A stretch of DNA of 64,000 bases from Telopea speciosissima (lineage: Eukaryota > Streptophyta > Magnoliopsida > Proteales > Proteaceae). Under the pieces are notes generated by a model that worked only from the letters and a program-made list of their open reading frames with translations, was not told where the DNA came from and made no database searches. The translations under genes were made by a program, and so were the position numbers. This document shows positions 47,257 through 57,642 of this stretch, one piece after another (the stretch's first letter is position 1; each line of letters opens with the position of its first letter). Location: positions 1,364,001-1,428,000 of the forward strand of contig NC_057924.1 in the NCBI RefSeq assembly GCF_018873765.1, written 5' to 3'.

Positions 47257-48042
47257 TGTAATGTAAGACTGAAACCAGTCCCAAAAAAAACCCACAAAAT
47301 TCAGAATAGAACTAGGCCAGAAATTAGAGGTTTAGGATTTAGTCAAACCAGCCAGCAGATGGACACTCTCTTTGGATCGAAGGTATAGAATGCTAGGAAG
47401 AAGCTGCCTTCAAAATTCAAATCAATTCTGGTGGCCTGATGTGAAGATATCTGTGAAACACCAAAATAGAAGGTTAAGGAAAAAACTTTCCAAAATATGC
47501 TGTGGATGTTCCCAGCTGCAACTGAAGGTAGTACTTGGTGTGGTGACTCTGCCCAACAAGTTTGGATCAATTCTGGTGGGTAGATAGATGGATGGATGGG
47601 TGGAATGAAATTAGAAAGTGAAATCAGAAAATTAGAAAGTGTGTGAGAATGAAAGATTGAGATAATGAGATGGGGGAAAGATGGAGATCGAGTGATGGGG
47701 CTGGTGGGGTGGATGTGTTCTCCAAAAATCAGCCTAAGTTGATGGCTGGTTGGAGAGTTATGGGCTCCTCAAATGCAGCTTCAAATCTGGAAACACAGGC
47801 AGCAAGGAGAACTTGATGTATCCAGCAGAGATTCAACAGCAGCAGCAACAGCAGGGTTCGAATGTCTTCTGATCAGAGAGGAAGTCTTCACAGCAGCTGC
47901 AATAGAAGAGCTCAAACAGAGGGATAGAAGGGGAGAGGGATAAAGATATTTCGGCTCTCTCTGCCAGGTCTCTCGACCCTTCAGTACTAGCCTGAGAAAC
48001 AATTCAAATTGCTGAGCAAAATAGCTTCAATCTTCATTCAAT
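47257..48042 (-). mobile_element. Probable 5' LTR of the Gypsy remnant
   Basis: This directly follows the minus-strand primer-binding site. It ends (low-coordinate side) TTACATTACA and extends toward a likely start near 48030-48042 (TGTATTGAATGAAG or TGTTGTATTG), where LINE sequence begins. It has a long CT-rich leader and no ORF of note. The upstream boundary is uncertain because the LINE abuts it; a large indel relative to a full LTR cannot be excluded. Confidence 0.5.
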
Positions 48043-48908
48043 ACAACAAACTCAGCCTTATCCCAACTTAATAGAGTTGGCTACATGGATCCAAACACAA
48101 TAAAAGAAAACTAAGTTCTAATAGGGGATGCAATATGAAAGAAGAAATGGAAACTGAGGAAAGATGCAATATGACACTAGATACAAAATGGAAAGTGAAA
48201 AATGACAAGTGAAAGATGAAAGATAGTAAGAGGAAAGAAGACCAACCCAGCATTACAGGAGAATCTCAGCTAAATGGGGTCTGCTATCTGGATGACTGGA
48301 TCCTTGCCCTCCAATAGGCCCTATCCGAAGTCATACTAGGTACAAGACCCAGGCTACGCATGTCCTTCCTCGCCACTTCTCTTATGGTCTTTTTAGGCTT
48401 GCCCCTAGCTCTTTTAGCCCCTTCAATCGGGATCATATCACTCCTCCTTACTGGGGCGTCCCTAGGCCTCCGTTGAATATGACCAAACCACCTTAAGCGA
48501 CTCTCTCGGAGCTTGTCACTGATCGGGGTGACTCCCACATCCGCTCTAATATGTTCGTTACGTACTTTATCCTTCCTTGTTTTACCACATATCCATCTTA
48601 ACATCCTCATCTCTGCTACATAAAGCTTATCAATATGACACTTCTTAACTGCCCAGCATTCTACCCCAGACATCATAGCCGGTCGTACCACAATTCTATA
48701 GAACTTTCCTTTAAGCTTTAAAGGAATACGTCGGTCGCACAACACTCCAGACGCACCTCTCCACTTCATCCATCCCACTTTAATTCTCTGGGAAACATCA
48801 TCCTCTATGCCACCTTCTTTACTTATGATTGATCCCAGATATCTAAAATAGTTACTTTGTGGTATATCTCTATCCTCAATTCGAACCATATCAGTAGCCA
48901 TCAATTAT
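48043..48908 (-). mobile_element. 5'-truncated L1-type LINE
   Basis: A single 206-codon open frame (48904-48284) contains MVRIEDRDIPQSNYFRYLGS, KLKGKFYRIVVRPAMMSGVE, EMRMLRWICGKTRKDKVRNE and RESRLRWFGHIQRRPRDAPV, the C-terminal domain of plant L1-type reverse transcriptases. It is followed by a 3' region ending in the tagccaactctattaagttg / ggataaggctgagtttgttg tail. Everything upstream, including the catalytic FADD box, is missing, as usual for 5'-truncated insertions. It is less damaged than the LINE at 27545-31640 and so probably younger. Confidence 0.85.
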
Positions 48909-49451
48909 AGAACTAAAACTTGTGAGATCTCGGTTTTTCAAGACCTCGAGATCTTATGCGACACGAAAAAGTACTCCAACTCGAGCGAGATCTTGAGATT
49001 TCGACCCAAACTCCTTTATATGAGTGCCAGATCTCGAGATCTCGGTGGGAAATCTTGGTATACCGACATCTATCTATGCAAACCTTAGTATACAGACACT
49101 TATTTATGCCTAATATCATTTAAGTAAATAAGCAAATACCCCCTATTTGAATCCAATAAAAATAGTTAAAAACTCAAATTCTAAAAGGAAAAAAAGTCAA
49201 CCTCCCAGTTCAAGGACAAAAACTGGCGGCAGTAGGTGTAATTTTCAACTTTCTAATGCTGGGGTTTTTCTCAAATCTAAAAATTCCATAAATCTTAATA
49301 TGGTAAAACATTGTTGAAAACCAAAAGTGCGGTAAAATATTCATTTGTTTTGATGTCCAAAAAAATATTTTCATTCAGAGCGATTTTGACAGCATTTGCA
49401 CACATCAAATTAAGTTTGACCGGTACATAACTCCTTCAATATAAATCAGAT
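48909..49451. other. Unassigned DNA between LINE and a possible last exon
   Basis: The part at 48920-49060 is rich in gatctcgag / tctcgagatct motifs on both strands, a local degenerate repeat. The rest shows no gene or recognised element. Confidence 0.4.
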
Positions 49452-49659
49452 TTAAGCAATCTTGTTGTAGATCACAAGTCCATATGTACCCATAAGAACA
49501 AGCCCCAAAACCAGCCCAACAAGGTTGTGGATTTGACTGCTACGAGAAGCAGCCTGGTCTGATGATGTGACAAGTTTTCGTTGGTTCGATGGAGCATCAC
49601 CTAAGGCAGCCCCAGCCCAGAGAGAAGCATGAAGAAGAAGAGACCAAGACAGAATTTTT

Positions 49660-50195
49660 TATTTAAAAAAAAGGTACTGTTCACATGAACAGTGATTGAT
49701 GTGAACAGTGATTTGGACTGATATGGACAGCTGGTGTGAAGATCTGATTTTATTGTTGCTATTCTCTTAATAGTACCTAGTTACTAAATCTATTAGTTTC
49801 TATTTTAGTTATTCTTACATGTGGCTGAACTATAAAGCCTAGTAGTTTCTAATTTTAGTTAGGATTTAGTAGTTGCTATTTACTAAGTTTCTATTTTAGA
49901 TTAGTTCTTATTTTAGAAGTTTCTATTTTCTAATGTAAGCTTGCCTAAGCTATTAATAGGCCTCACATTGTAATGAAGAAACAAATTTTGGAGAAAAGAA
50001 TTTTCAGGCCATGTTGCCATTGTGTATGGGAGAATATCCTTGTTTCAACAGCTGGGATAGCTGTGGATGAGAGACCCAGGCTGAGAAAGCCATCCCCTAC
50101 CGCCTTCTTCTTCTATCTTCTCTATATCCTCTTCTTCTTCTTATCCTTTTTTTTTTAAAATGTTCTTCTTTCATATGTAAACAGAAAAAAAAAGC
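49660..50195 (+). mobile_element. Possible solo LTR
   Basis: In the putative last intron of the unrecognised gene. The start contains gttcacatgaacagtg and gatgtgaacagtg, a motif frequent at plant LTR starts. Repeated tagtttctattttag units follow, then a TATA-like taagctattaataggcctca and a leader with aatgaagaaacaaatttt. Exact ends and a target duplication could not be fixed, so the identification is tentative. Confidence 0.4.
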
Positions 50196-51045
50196 AATAA
50201 AGTTTCAGTTATTCAATTTGTTCTTCCTTATTGTGTTGATCTTGGCTGCAATCAATCTCCCGCTGGTTTCTCACTGGTTCGAGGTTGACTTTTGCATTAG
50301 ATATTGCTTTGATCACCAGATAATACAAGATAAAGCAGCAGCAAATCACCGATGGACAAAAAATCAGAATACCACAAGGTGATATTGTCCAGTTAATATC
50401 AAAATTCAATTCTGCCAGAAAATTTTCAAGCCTGATTAAGGAGATTTTAATGTCACAGAGAATCCACAGTTTGGATCTGCTTGATATTTGGGCCGAAGCA
50501 CCCTATGATGATGATGTAAATAAGTCGCTTAGGACTTATTTTAGTGGAAATAAGCTTTGGGTTGGGTCATATATGTATTGGGACTGTGATCCCATGGGTT
50601 TATTTTGTAATTGACCAATTTAATGTGCCTAAAATATGGGTAGAAAAATAGGAAAATGGGATTTACTTAGTTTAGTTAGAGTCCTATTTTGAGTTTGTTT
50701 TCTTTATTATTTCACTTTCTTAGTCAATTTAGGTTACCTTATTAGTTAAGGATAGGGTTAGGCCTTTTCTTTTTAGTGTCTAAGTCTATTTTTGAGTCTT
50801 CTATATAAGTTTGTAAGGGAGGCCAACATTGTACACGAATTTCATTAATGAAATATTGGCTTTAGCCTTTGTTAAAAATCCTGAGATAGGTTGGGTGAGA
50901 TGCCCAGGGTGAGCTGAGGTAACCATCCCCTTCCCTTCCCCCCTCCATCGATCTTCAATCAAGCTCCATTCAAGTTTCAATTCTGCCATAGCCGATCTCT
51001 TGAAGAAACATATTCAGTTGCTGGAATTTCTCTGTAAGGTTCAAG

Positions 51046-51326
51046 TGTTAGAGTTGTTAGAATATCTTGTATAGGGGTAGTTCTGTCATTGTCATGTTAT
51101 AAGACATGACCAAGTTATATTTTTCTTGTTCTTATTTTATTTCCCTTTACCTCCCTTGGGAGGCCTGTGTAATTTGGAAGAGATTATTAATGAAGTAATA
51201 TGTGTGTTGAGAATAACTCAACACACACAATCGATTCTCCCATCCTCTTCTCTTCCCTCCTCCTTCTTCTTCTTGCTGTAAATCTCATCTTTCTTACTAG
51301 ATTCGATCCATCCTTAAGTTCCAACT
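51046..51326 (+). repeat. 5' LTR of the Copia element
   Basis: It begins TGTTAGAGTTGTTAGAATAT and ends CTTAAGTTCCAACT. Contains a probable transcript region with aatgaagtaatatgtgtgtt and a CT-rich leader. It is about 13 bp shorter than the 3' LTR owing to one fewer ctcttcttct block near the end. Confidence 0.93.
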
Positions 51327-52047
51327 TGGTATCAGAGCTAAGCAATCTGGTTTGAGAGTCGACTAAGCTTTCTGTCTTGTTCTTCACCTCTCTTTGGAAC
51401 CCTAAGAGGACAAAGGGGTTCCATTAGAGGCTGTACTATGTGAAGTATACACATACTACACTTTTTGGGGGTTTATTCTTCAAACCTACACACCATGGAT
51501 GGAGTTTAGTGGCTGTTGTTGAAGATTGAAGCGCTTACAACCACCCAGTTTTTTCCGCCAGCTGAAGGAGTGGTTCTCCTATTTCTCCCTCATCTTCTCA
51601 TCTTTTGGGAAGAGGTTTGCTGCTTGTGGATCGCCTAGGGGTACTCTTTTAAACCCCCTACCACTCGGTTGAAGAAAGAACCTGTTTGAGGAGCATAGCT
51701 CCAAATTGTGACACTCTCAAGGTACCGCCAGCTCTGTTTTTTGGCTCTGGTTTGTTTTTTTTTGTGAAGCTCAGTATATTGGATGTGTGTTGGTGTATAC
51801 GAATGGAGTTGTTTGTTCTTTTTACACCTATTGTTGCTATGGACTGAAGGTTATTGGGTATTAGAGCAGTTTGGTTGATGTTATACAAGCCTTTACTCCC
51901 TATACACTTGTTGTTTTTTGGTATTGGTTCTCTGTTTGGTTGATTTGGCTGTTTGGGGACTTGTTTGCTGGTCTGCCTACTTTGTTTGGGTTGAGGGTAC
52001 TCCCCATTTGAGCAGTCCACTATTGTTTGTTGAAGTGCCTGCCCATT

Positions 52048-53172
52048 ATGTCTACTGTGTTTGGACAAGATTCTGAGGTCAGTGGACCAACTATAGCTGG
52101 CAGCCTCAGTAGTGGTTTCCCAACCATGGCTTCCTTTGATAACCCCAACACCCAAATCTCTATTGTGAAGTTGGACAATACCAACTACTTGGATTGGTCT
52201 CGGTCTGTGAAGTTGTCCCTACGCAGTAGGGGAAAGTTGGGCTACATTACTGGGTCTATCACAGCTCCTGCTACAACTGATCTAGGCTATCTCAAGTGGG
52301 AGACTGAGAACTCCACTGTTATGACTTGGCCGATATTCTCTATGAAACCTGAGATAGGTAGGTGGTTTATGAGTTAGGAGATTGCAAAAGATATTTGGGA
52401 CAATGTCTCCAAAGTTTTTGATAGAGTTGGAGATGCAACAAAGGTGTATCAAATTCTCCAAAAGATCATCCATATGAAACAGGGTGATAGGAGTATATCT
52501 AAGTACTACAACTCTGTTATTAGCTTGTGGGAGGAATATGATCATTATAACAACCTCCAGTTGTCCAACTCTGATGATTAGGCAAAGGTCTACAGGAGTC
52601 AAGAAAAGGAAAGGATCCTTATTTTGCTTGGAGGTCTTAACCCAGAGTATGAGCCTCTTCGCCTGCAAATCTTAGGAAGATATCCCTTTCTATCTCTGGA
52701 TGAAGTGTGCAGCTACTTGCAAAGTGAGGAAACCAGGAGAACCACTATGGATATTGCACCATCAACAGAGAGATCTGCTCTTGTTTTCAGTTCCCACAGA
52801 GACTGGAAAAGTGGGGGGAAAGGCCAAGGGCTACCTCGTGGAGATCACCGTGAGAGATACAAATGTGATCATTGTGGCAAGCTTGGACACACCAAGGACA
52901 GGTGTCAGGACCTTCATGGACAACCCCCTAATATGCGTGGTAGTTCATTTAGTGCCCGTGGAGGAAAGCGAGGGGGAGCTAGGGCTCACTCTGTGACATC
53001 TGAGTCTGAGCCACCTGGACCCCAGCCGGCTCCTGATTCCCTCTCACAGGATGATATTGCAGCCCTCCGTCGGCTAATGTCTCACCTTGGAGCGTCTGCT
53101 ACTTTTGCCTCAGCTTTGCAGGTCTCATCTGCCCCTCCTGGATTATTGACTCTGGAGCCTCTGATCACATGA
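52048..53172 (+). pseudogene. Copia gag with two in-frame stops
   Basis: The frame begins MSTVFGQDSEVSGPTIAGSL and has the Copia gag signature KLDNTNYLDWSRSVKLSLRS. Stop codons TAG at 52375 and 52579 interrupt it, but the frame is otherwise kept, with YNSVISLWEEYDHYNNL and LGGLNPEYEPLRLQILGRYP. A CCHC knuckle CDHCGKLGHTKDRC lies at about 52864-52905. Gag forms the particle and the knuckle binds RNA. The frame is lost just before the protease. Confidence 0.85.
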
Positions 53173-54692
53173 CTGGTATGTCACAGTACTATGATTCCTA
53201 CTCCATTTGCTCTGGCCGGGACAAGGTAAGGGTTGCTGATGGTTCCCTTTCTTCTGTCTTTGGTAAGGGTAATGTGCGAGTTACTCCTTCTTTTTCCTTT
53301 GAGTCTGTCCTTCATGTTCCTGATTTTGCTACTAACCTATTATCAGTGAGTCACCTAACCAAATCCTTACATTGTTGTGTCACTTTCTTCCCTTCCTATT
53401 GCGTCTTTCAGGATTTGGAGACAAAGAGGGTTATTGGCAGTGGGATTGAGAAAGGAGGACTCTATCTTCTTGAACCACGGTTACCTGCCCAATCTACTGC
53501 TGCAGCTTATGTTTGTGGTTGGAGTGACTATAGTATTTTGGAGTCTGTAATGCTTTGGCATCAGCGTTTGGGTCATCCCTCTTTTGTTGTTATGAGGAGA
53601 CGTTTACTTCTTTCCCTTCATCTTATGTTTTTCAGTGTGAATCTTGTATTTTTGCTAAACATTGTCGCACATCTTATCCTTATTGTGGTAATAGAGCTAC
53701 TGCACCTTTTTCCCTTGTTCATAATGATGTTTTGGGGCCTTCTCCTACTACTTCTTTATCTGGATTTCGTTACTTTGTTTCATTTGTGGATGACTATTCT
53801 CGGTCTACTTGGACTGTTTTGTTGAAACAAAAGAGTGATGTTGGTGATGCTTTTAAGGATTTTTATCAACTTATTAGTACTCAGTTTGGTACCCGCATTC
53901 AAATTGTTAGGTTTGATAAGGGGGGTGAGTACATGTATGGGGGGCTCCAACAGTTCTTTACTGATAACGGCATCCTCCATCAACTGGCTTGTGTTGACAC
54001 CCCACAACAAAATGGGGTGGCTGAGCACAAAAAATCGCCATTTGCTGGAAATCACCATGGGTCTTCTCTTTGGTATGCATGTGCCTAAGACCTTCTGGTT
54101 TGATGCACTTCTTACCGCTGCATTTCTTATTAACCGGATGCCAACTCCACTCCTTGGCTCCAAATCTCCCCTGGCTCTTCTTTCTCCTCAATCCTCAGCT
54201 TTCTCCTTGCCTCCGAGAGTCTTTGGTTGTGTTTGTTATGTTCATGTCAACAAATCAGCCCATACCAAGCTTGACCCCAAAGCTCTCAAGTGCATCTTCT
54301 TGGGCTACTCTGATTCAACCAAAGGGTATAAGTGCTACCATCCTCCTTCCCGAAGGCGACTTCTCTCCAAAGATGTCACCTTCTTTGAGTCTATCCCTTA
54401 TTTTTCTTCCCCTCAACATTCTATTCAGGGGGAGAGTACTAGCAGTGAACAGAATGCTGATGCCATTCCCTTTCTATCTCCCTTGCCTACTTCTACTTCC
54501 CCATTCCTATTTGATATTGGAAAGTACAAAGAAGTGGATGTTGTTGATGATGCTGATGCTGCTGGTGTTGTTGGTGTTGTTGATATTGATGCTAGTAGTG
54601 GTGGTGATGCTAGCAGGAAAAAAGAATATAAGGGAATAAGATTCAAAGAAGATGGTGTATTCACAAGAGGTGAATGCTTGTTAAAGGGATAA
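53125..54692 (+). pseudogene. Copia protease and integrase, frameshifted
   Basis: The protease site DSGAS is at 53148-53162, followed by VLHVPDFATNLLSVSHLTKS. The GAG-pre-integrase box MLWHQRLGHPS is at about 53550-53582. The integrase core continues in a second frame with FRYFVSFVDDYSRSTWTVLL, RFDKGGEY (usual form SDNGGE) and CVDTPQQNGVAEHK. It then moves to a third frame with PKTFWFDALLTAAFLINRMP and LPPRVFGCVCYVHVNK. Each shift would stop translation, so this part is dead in the present copy. A GTTGTTGATGAT-type repeat expands the linker before the RT (about 54538-54615). Confidence 0.85.
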
Positions 54693-54958
54693 GGGAAGCA
54701 ACCGTGGTCTAAGTAACCCTGCCGAAACCCCTCTTTGGATCCACATCCTCAGTCTCATCCTCCTCAGTCAAGTAATTCCTCTCCTTCTGAATTAGATCTT
54801 CCCATTGCTATCAGAAAGGGGAAGAGAGCCTGTACTAACCCCATAGCCCAGTTTGTTTCCTAGGACTCCATTTCTCCTACAGGTATTGCTTTTGCACTGC
54901 CCTTGAGTCTTCTTCTATTCCCAAAAATGTCATAGAGGCCTTATCTGATCCAAAATGG

Positions 54959-56455
54959 ATGCAAGCAATGACTAAGGAAATGGTGGCTCTAGAGAAGAAC
55001 AATACTTGGACACTAGTTGATCTTCCCAGGGGGAGAACTCCAGTTGGATGCAGATGGGTTTATACAGTCAAGTATAGATCTGATGGTACAGTAGAGAGGT
55101 ACAAAGCTAGGCTGGTTGCAAAAGGGTATAGTCAGGTGTATGACATTGACTACCAGGAGACTTTTGCCCTCGTAGCCAAGCATAACTCAATCAGGGTTCT
55201 TCTTTCGGTGGCAGCCAATAAAGATTGGCCAATGTACCAATTAGATGTGAAGAATGCATTTTTTCATGGAGATTTAGCAGCGGAAGTATACATGCAGCCT
55301 CCACCTGGTTTTAAGTATCCCTCAGCTGAAGGGAAAGTGTGTCTCTTGAAGAAGGCTCTCTATGGCCTCAAGCAGTCTCCTAAGGCCTGGTTTGAGAGAT
55401 TTAGACAAGCCATCCTGAAGAATGGGTATTATCAGAGTCAAGCTGACCACACCTTGTTTATCAGGAGAGGTAATGGTACAGTTACAGCTCTCATTGTCTA
55501 TGTTGATGACATTGTGGTGACTGGGAATGATGTTGCTGAGATAAAAAGATTGAAGTCTTATCTGGCTAGACAGTTTGAGATCAAAGACCTTGGACTCTGG
55601 AAATACTTCTTGGGTATTGAAATATCTAGATCAAGGAAAGGGATCAACATTTGCCAAAGGAAATTTGTCTTGGATCTTCTGAAAGAGACAGGGATGATGG
55701 GGTGCAAACCAACCACTTCCCCCAGTGATCCGAATCATAAACTTGGTGATGAATGTGGTTCTTCTCTTATAGATGCAAGCAAGTACCAAAGGTTAGTTGG
55801 GAAACTAATCTATCTCTCCTTGACTCGACTAGACATCTCTTATGCAGTTGCAGTGGTGAGTCAGTTCATGCATGCTCCCAGAGGTGGACATTTGAATGCC
55901 GTGTATCGCATCATTAGATACTTGAAATCCTGTCCAGGAAAAGGTCTTCTATTTGCTAGGCATGACCATTTGCAGATTGAAGGCTACACAGACGCTGATT
56001 GGGCTGGTTCAGTTTCTGATAGGAGATCTACTTCTGGGTACTGTACCTTTGTGGGTGGTAATCTAGTTACCTGGAGGAGCAAGAAACAAACAGTTGTAGC
56101 TAGATCCAGTGCAGAGGCCGAGTTTAGGGCCATGGCCCATGGAGCATGTGAGCTTATATGGCTGAAAAGGCTTCTTCAAGACTTGAACTTTGAAACTGAA
56201 GGGCCAACGAGACTTCATTGTGACAACAAAGCTACCATAAACATTGCCCATAATCCGGTTCAACATGATCGAACCAAGCATATTGAGGTTGATCGTCACT
56301 TCATCAAAGAGAAGCTGGATTCTGGGTGCATTTGTACTCCCTTTGTGAAGACAGGTGATCAAGTAGCAGATATCTTCACCAAGGGTCTCACTCCTAGTCT
56401 ATTTAGTACCTTATTGTGCAAGCTGGGAATGTATGACATTTATTCTCCAGCTTGA
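54959..56455 (+). CDS. Copia reverse transcriptase-RNase H, open 498 codons
   Basis: Uninterrupted. It carries the Copia reverse transcriptase marks GCRWVYTVKYRSDGTVERYK, YQLDVKNAFFHGDL, LYGLKQSPKAWFERF and the catalytic YVDD at residues 181-184. The RNase H domain follows with GYTDADWAGSVSDRRSTSGY, SSAEAEFRAMAHGACELIWL and CDNKATINIAHNPVQHDRTK. It makes cDNA from the element's RNA and degrades the RNA strand. In this copy it is cut off from gag by stops and shifts, so it is probably not expressed as part of a polyprotein. The frame continues upstream of the first Met for some 20 codons (VIEALSDPKW), so this ATG is not the biological start. Confidence 0.9.
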   Translation: MQAMTKEMVALEKNNTWTLVDLPRGRTPVGCRWVYTVKYRSDGTVERYKARLVAKGYSQVYDIDYQETFALVAKHNSIRVLLSVAANKDWPMYQLDVKNAFFHGDLAAEVYMQPPPGFKYPSAEGKVCLLKKALYGLKQSPKAWFERFRQAILKNGYYQSQADHTLFIRRGNGTVTALIVYVDDIVVTGNDVAEIKRLKSYLARQFEIKDLGLWKYFLGIEISRSRKGINICQRKFVLDLLKETGMMGCKPTTSPSDPNHKLGDECGSSLIDASKYQRLVGKLIYLSLTRLDISYAVAVVSQFMHAPRGGHLNAVYRIIRYLKSCPGKGLLFARHDHLQIEGYTDADWAGSVSDRRSTSGYCTFVGGNLVTWRSKKQTVVARSSAEAEFRAMAHGACELIWLKRLLQDLNFETEGPTRLHCDNKATINIAHNPVQHDRTKHIEVDRHFIKEKLDSGCICTPFVKTGDQVADIFTKGLTPSLFSTLLCKLGMYDIYSPA

Positions 56456-56462
56456 GGGGGAG

Positions 56463-56756
56463 TGTTAGAGTTGTTAGAATATCTTGTATAGGGGTAGTTC
56501 TGTCATTGTCATGTTATAAGACATGACCAAGTTGTATTTTTCTTGTTCTTATTTTATTTCCCTTTACCTCCCTAGGGAGGCCTGTGTAATTTGGAAGAGA
56601 TTATTAATGAAGTAATATGTGTGTTGAGAATAACTCAACACACATAATCGATTCTTCCATCCCCTTCTCTTCTTCTTCTCTTCTCTTCCCTCCTTCTTCT
56701 TCTTGCTGTAAATCTCATCTCTCTTACTAGATTCGATCCATCCTTAAGTTCCAACT
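56463..56756 (+). repeat. 3' LTR of the Copia element
   Basis: Directly follows the polypurine tract. It is the same as the 5' LTR apart from a few substitutions and an extra CT-rich block near 56655-56700. It ends CCAACT followed by the target duplication tcaag. Confidence 0.93.
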
Positions 56757-57109
56757 TCAAGATATTTTCAAACAACAAGTAAGTCTGAAATTGAAATTCT
56801 GCAATTATTCTTCTTCCCTTCTAGAAGGTCACATGCAAGGTGATCAAAGTCCCAATACATATATGACCCAACCCAAAGCTTATTTCCACTAAAATAAGCC
56901 CTAAGCGACTTATTTACATCAGATGAGGGCCAGTAATGCCCTAAAACAGAGTGCTGCCAGTGTGAGAGATATGCAGTAAGCATTTGTAAAAATAGAGGCT
57001 TGAACCAGCCTCAATATAGGATAGAAGACCCTTACCAGTAGGGCCAATAATTGCCTGAAACCTCAGATCAAATTGATTACCAGATGACGATTCATATAGA
57101 GTATCGATT

Positions 57110-57286
57110 CTGCAGAAAAGAAGACATTAGCAGAACAAAAATTCATACAAATGATGATCCACGCAAGTAGCAAAACAGGTAGACATGGAAGCATAAGTTG
57201 TTGCAATCATGAAGGGAAAAATTCAAGAGAACCTCAAACCAGAAAATAACATAGTATAGGTACTGATTAAGAGTGCTCTGATACCA
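57110..57286. other. Primer-binding site next to an isolated LTR
   Basis: TGGTATCAGAGC on the minus strand (57286-57275) adjoins the LTR at 57287-57642. This shows the LTR is the 5' LTR of a minus-oriented element whose interior is mostly gone. The remaining sequence toward 57110 shows nothing recognised and may be intron of the unrecognised gene. Confidence 0.6.
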
Positions 57287-57642
57287 TGTAGTAATGCAAG
57301 CACTGGTAATCAGCACCTATACACAAGATAGAGAAGAAGAAGAGAAGAGAGAAAAGAAAGGAGAGAGAGATCGATGGAGAAAGAAGGGGGTAAGCTAGAA
57401 CCACGATTGAGAGAGAAGAGTTGCTGGTCTAGTTCCCTGTTTATATTAACTTCAGAAATATAGGAAACCAACTATGAGTCAAAATCTAGATACAATCATA
57501 CAACCCAAGTCTAATCATAGTAAAAGTAAAATAACTAAAGATCAAATTACACCTCTTCCTTTAGAAATTTCACAGGTATCAATTGATTCAGCAATTGGAT
57601 TATTGGAGTTATCGTGTCATTAGTCTAGGGTTTATCTCAACA
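57287..57642 (-). repeat. LTR (minus strand), interior lost
   Basis: On the minus strand it begins TGTTGAGATAAACCCTAGAC and ends CATTACTACA, 356 bp, TG...CA type. A TATA-like taatataaacagggaactag is followed by a strongly CT-rich leader. It is followed by a primer-binding site. No matching 3' LTR or coding domain is found next to it, so the element is truncated. Confidence 0.8.

Larger units (their letters stand above)
51046..56756 (+). mobile_element. Copia LTR retrotransposon, nearly complete
   Basis: The 5.7-kb element has two similar LTRs (51046-51326 and 56463-56756), a 5-bp duplication tcaag (51041-51045 and 56757-56761), a primer-binding site TGGTATCAGAGC (51327-51338) complementary to initiator tRNA-Met, and a polypurine tract gaggggga just before the 3' LTR. 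Domains run gag, protease, integrase, reverse transcriptase, RNase H, the Copia order. LTRs are almost identical apart from a CT-repeat indel, so insertion was recent. Even so, gag has two stops and there are at least three frameshifts before the reverse transcriptase. It lies inside the element at 50512-56921. Confidence 0.95.
50512..56921. mobile_element. Element with ~80-bp inverted termini and 5-bp duplication, hosting a Copia element
   Basis: The left end TGATGTAAATAAGTCGCTTA continues for about 80 bp as ggacttattttagtggaaat and aagctttgggttgggtcata. The right end is the same sequence inverted, with two differences over about 80 bp. The pentamer gatga flanks both sides (50507-50511 and 56922-56926). 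Without the nested Copia element it would be about 700 bp. Its left ~540 bp resemble an LTR, with a TATA-like ttctatataagtttgtaagg and a leader. LTR ends normally pair over only 4-6 bases, so long inverted termini are unexpected. It could be an LTR whose right edge was rearranged, or a distinct terminal-inverted-repeat family. Confidence 0.7.
49452..57109 (-). pseudogene. Unrecognised gene fragment, C-terminal exons, split by transposons
   Basis: Three exons share frame across GT-AG junctions on the minus strand: 57109-57036, then 56940-56922 joined with 50506-50373, then 49600-49452 ending in a stop. The element at 50512-56921 interrupts the middle one. Encoded segments include IDTLYESSSGNQFDLRFQAI, LIRLENFLAELNFDINWTIS and a final hydrophobic helix VGLVLGLVLMGTYGLVIY four residues before the stop, so the protein would be tail-anchored or end in a membrane span. 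I do not recognise the family. An in-frame TAG sits at 50505-50503, beside the target duplication. That and the insertion suggest a dead gene. Upstream exons were not found. Exon assignment rests on phase consistency alone. Confidence 0.45.

Noticed and set aside
50209..50409. Open frame of 66 codons with a hydrophobic stretch, minus strand
   Set aside because: It begins inside the putative middle exon and reads through a good donor (tgtg/gtattc). Splicing there keeps phase with the next exon, so the rest is more likely intron.
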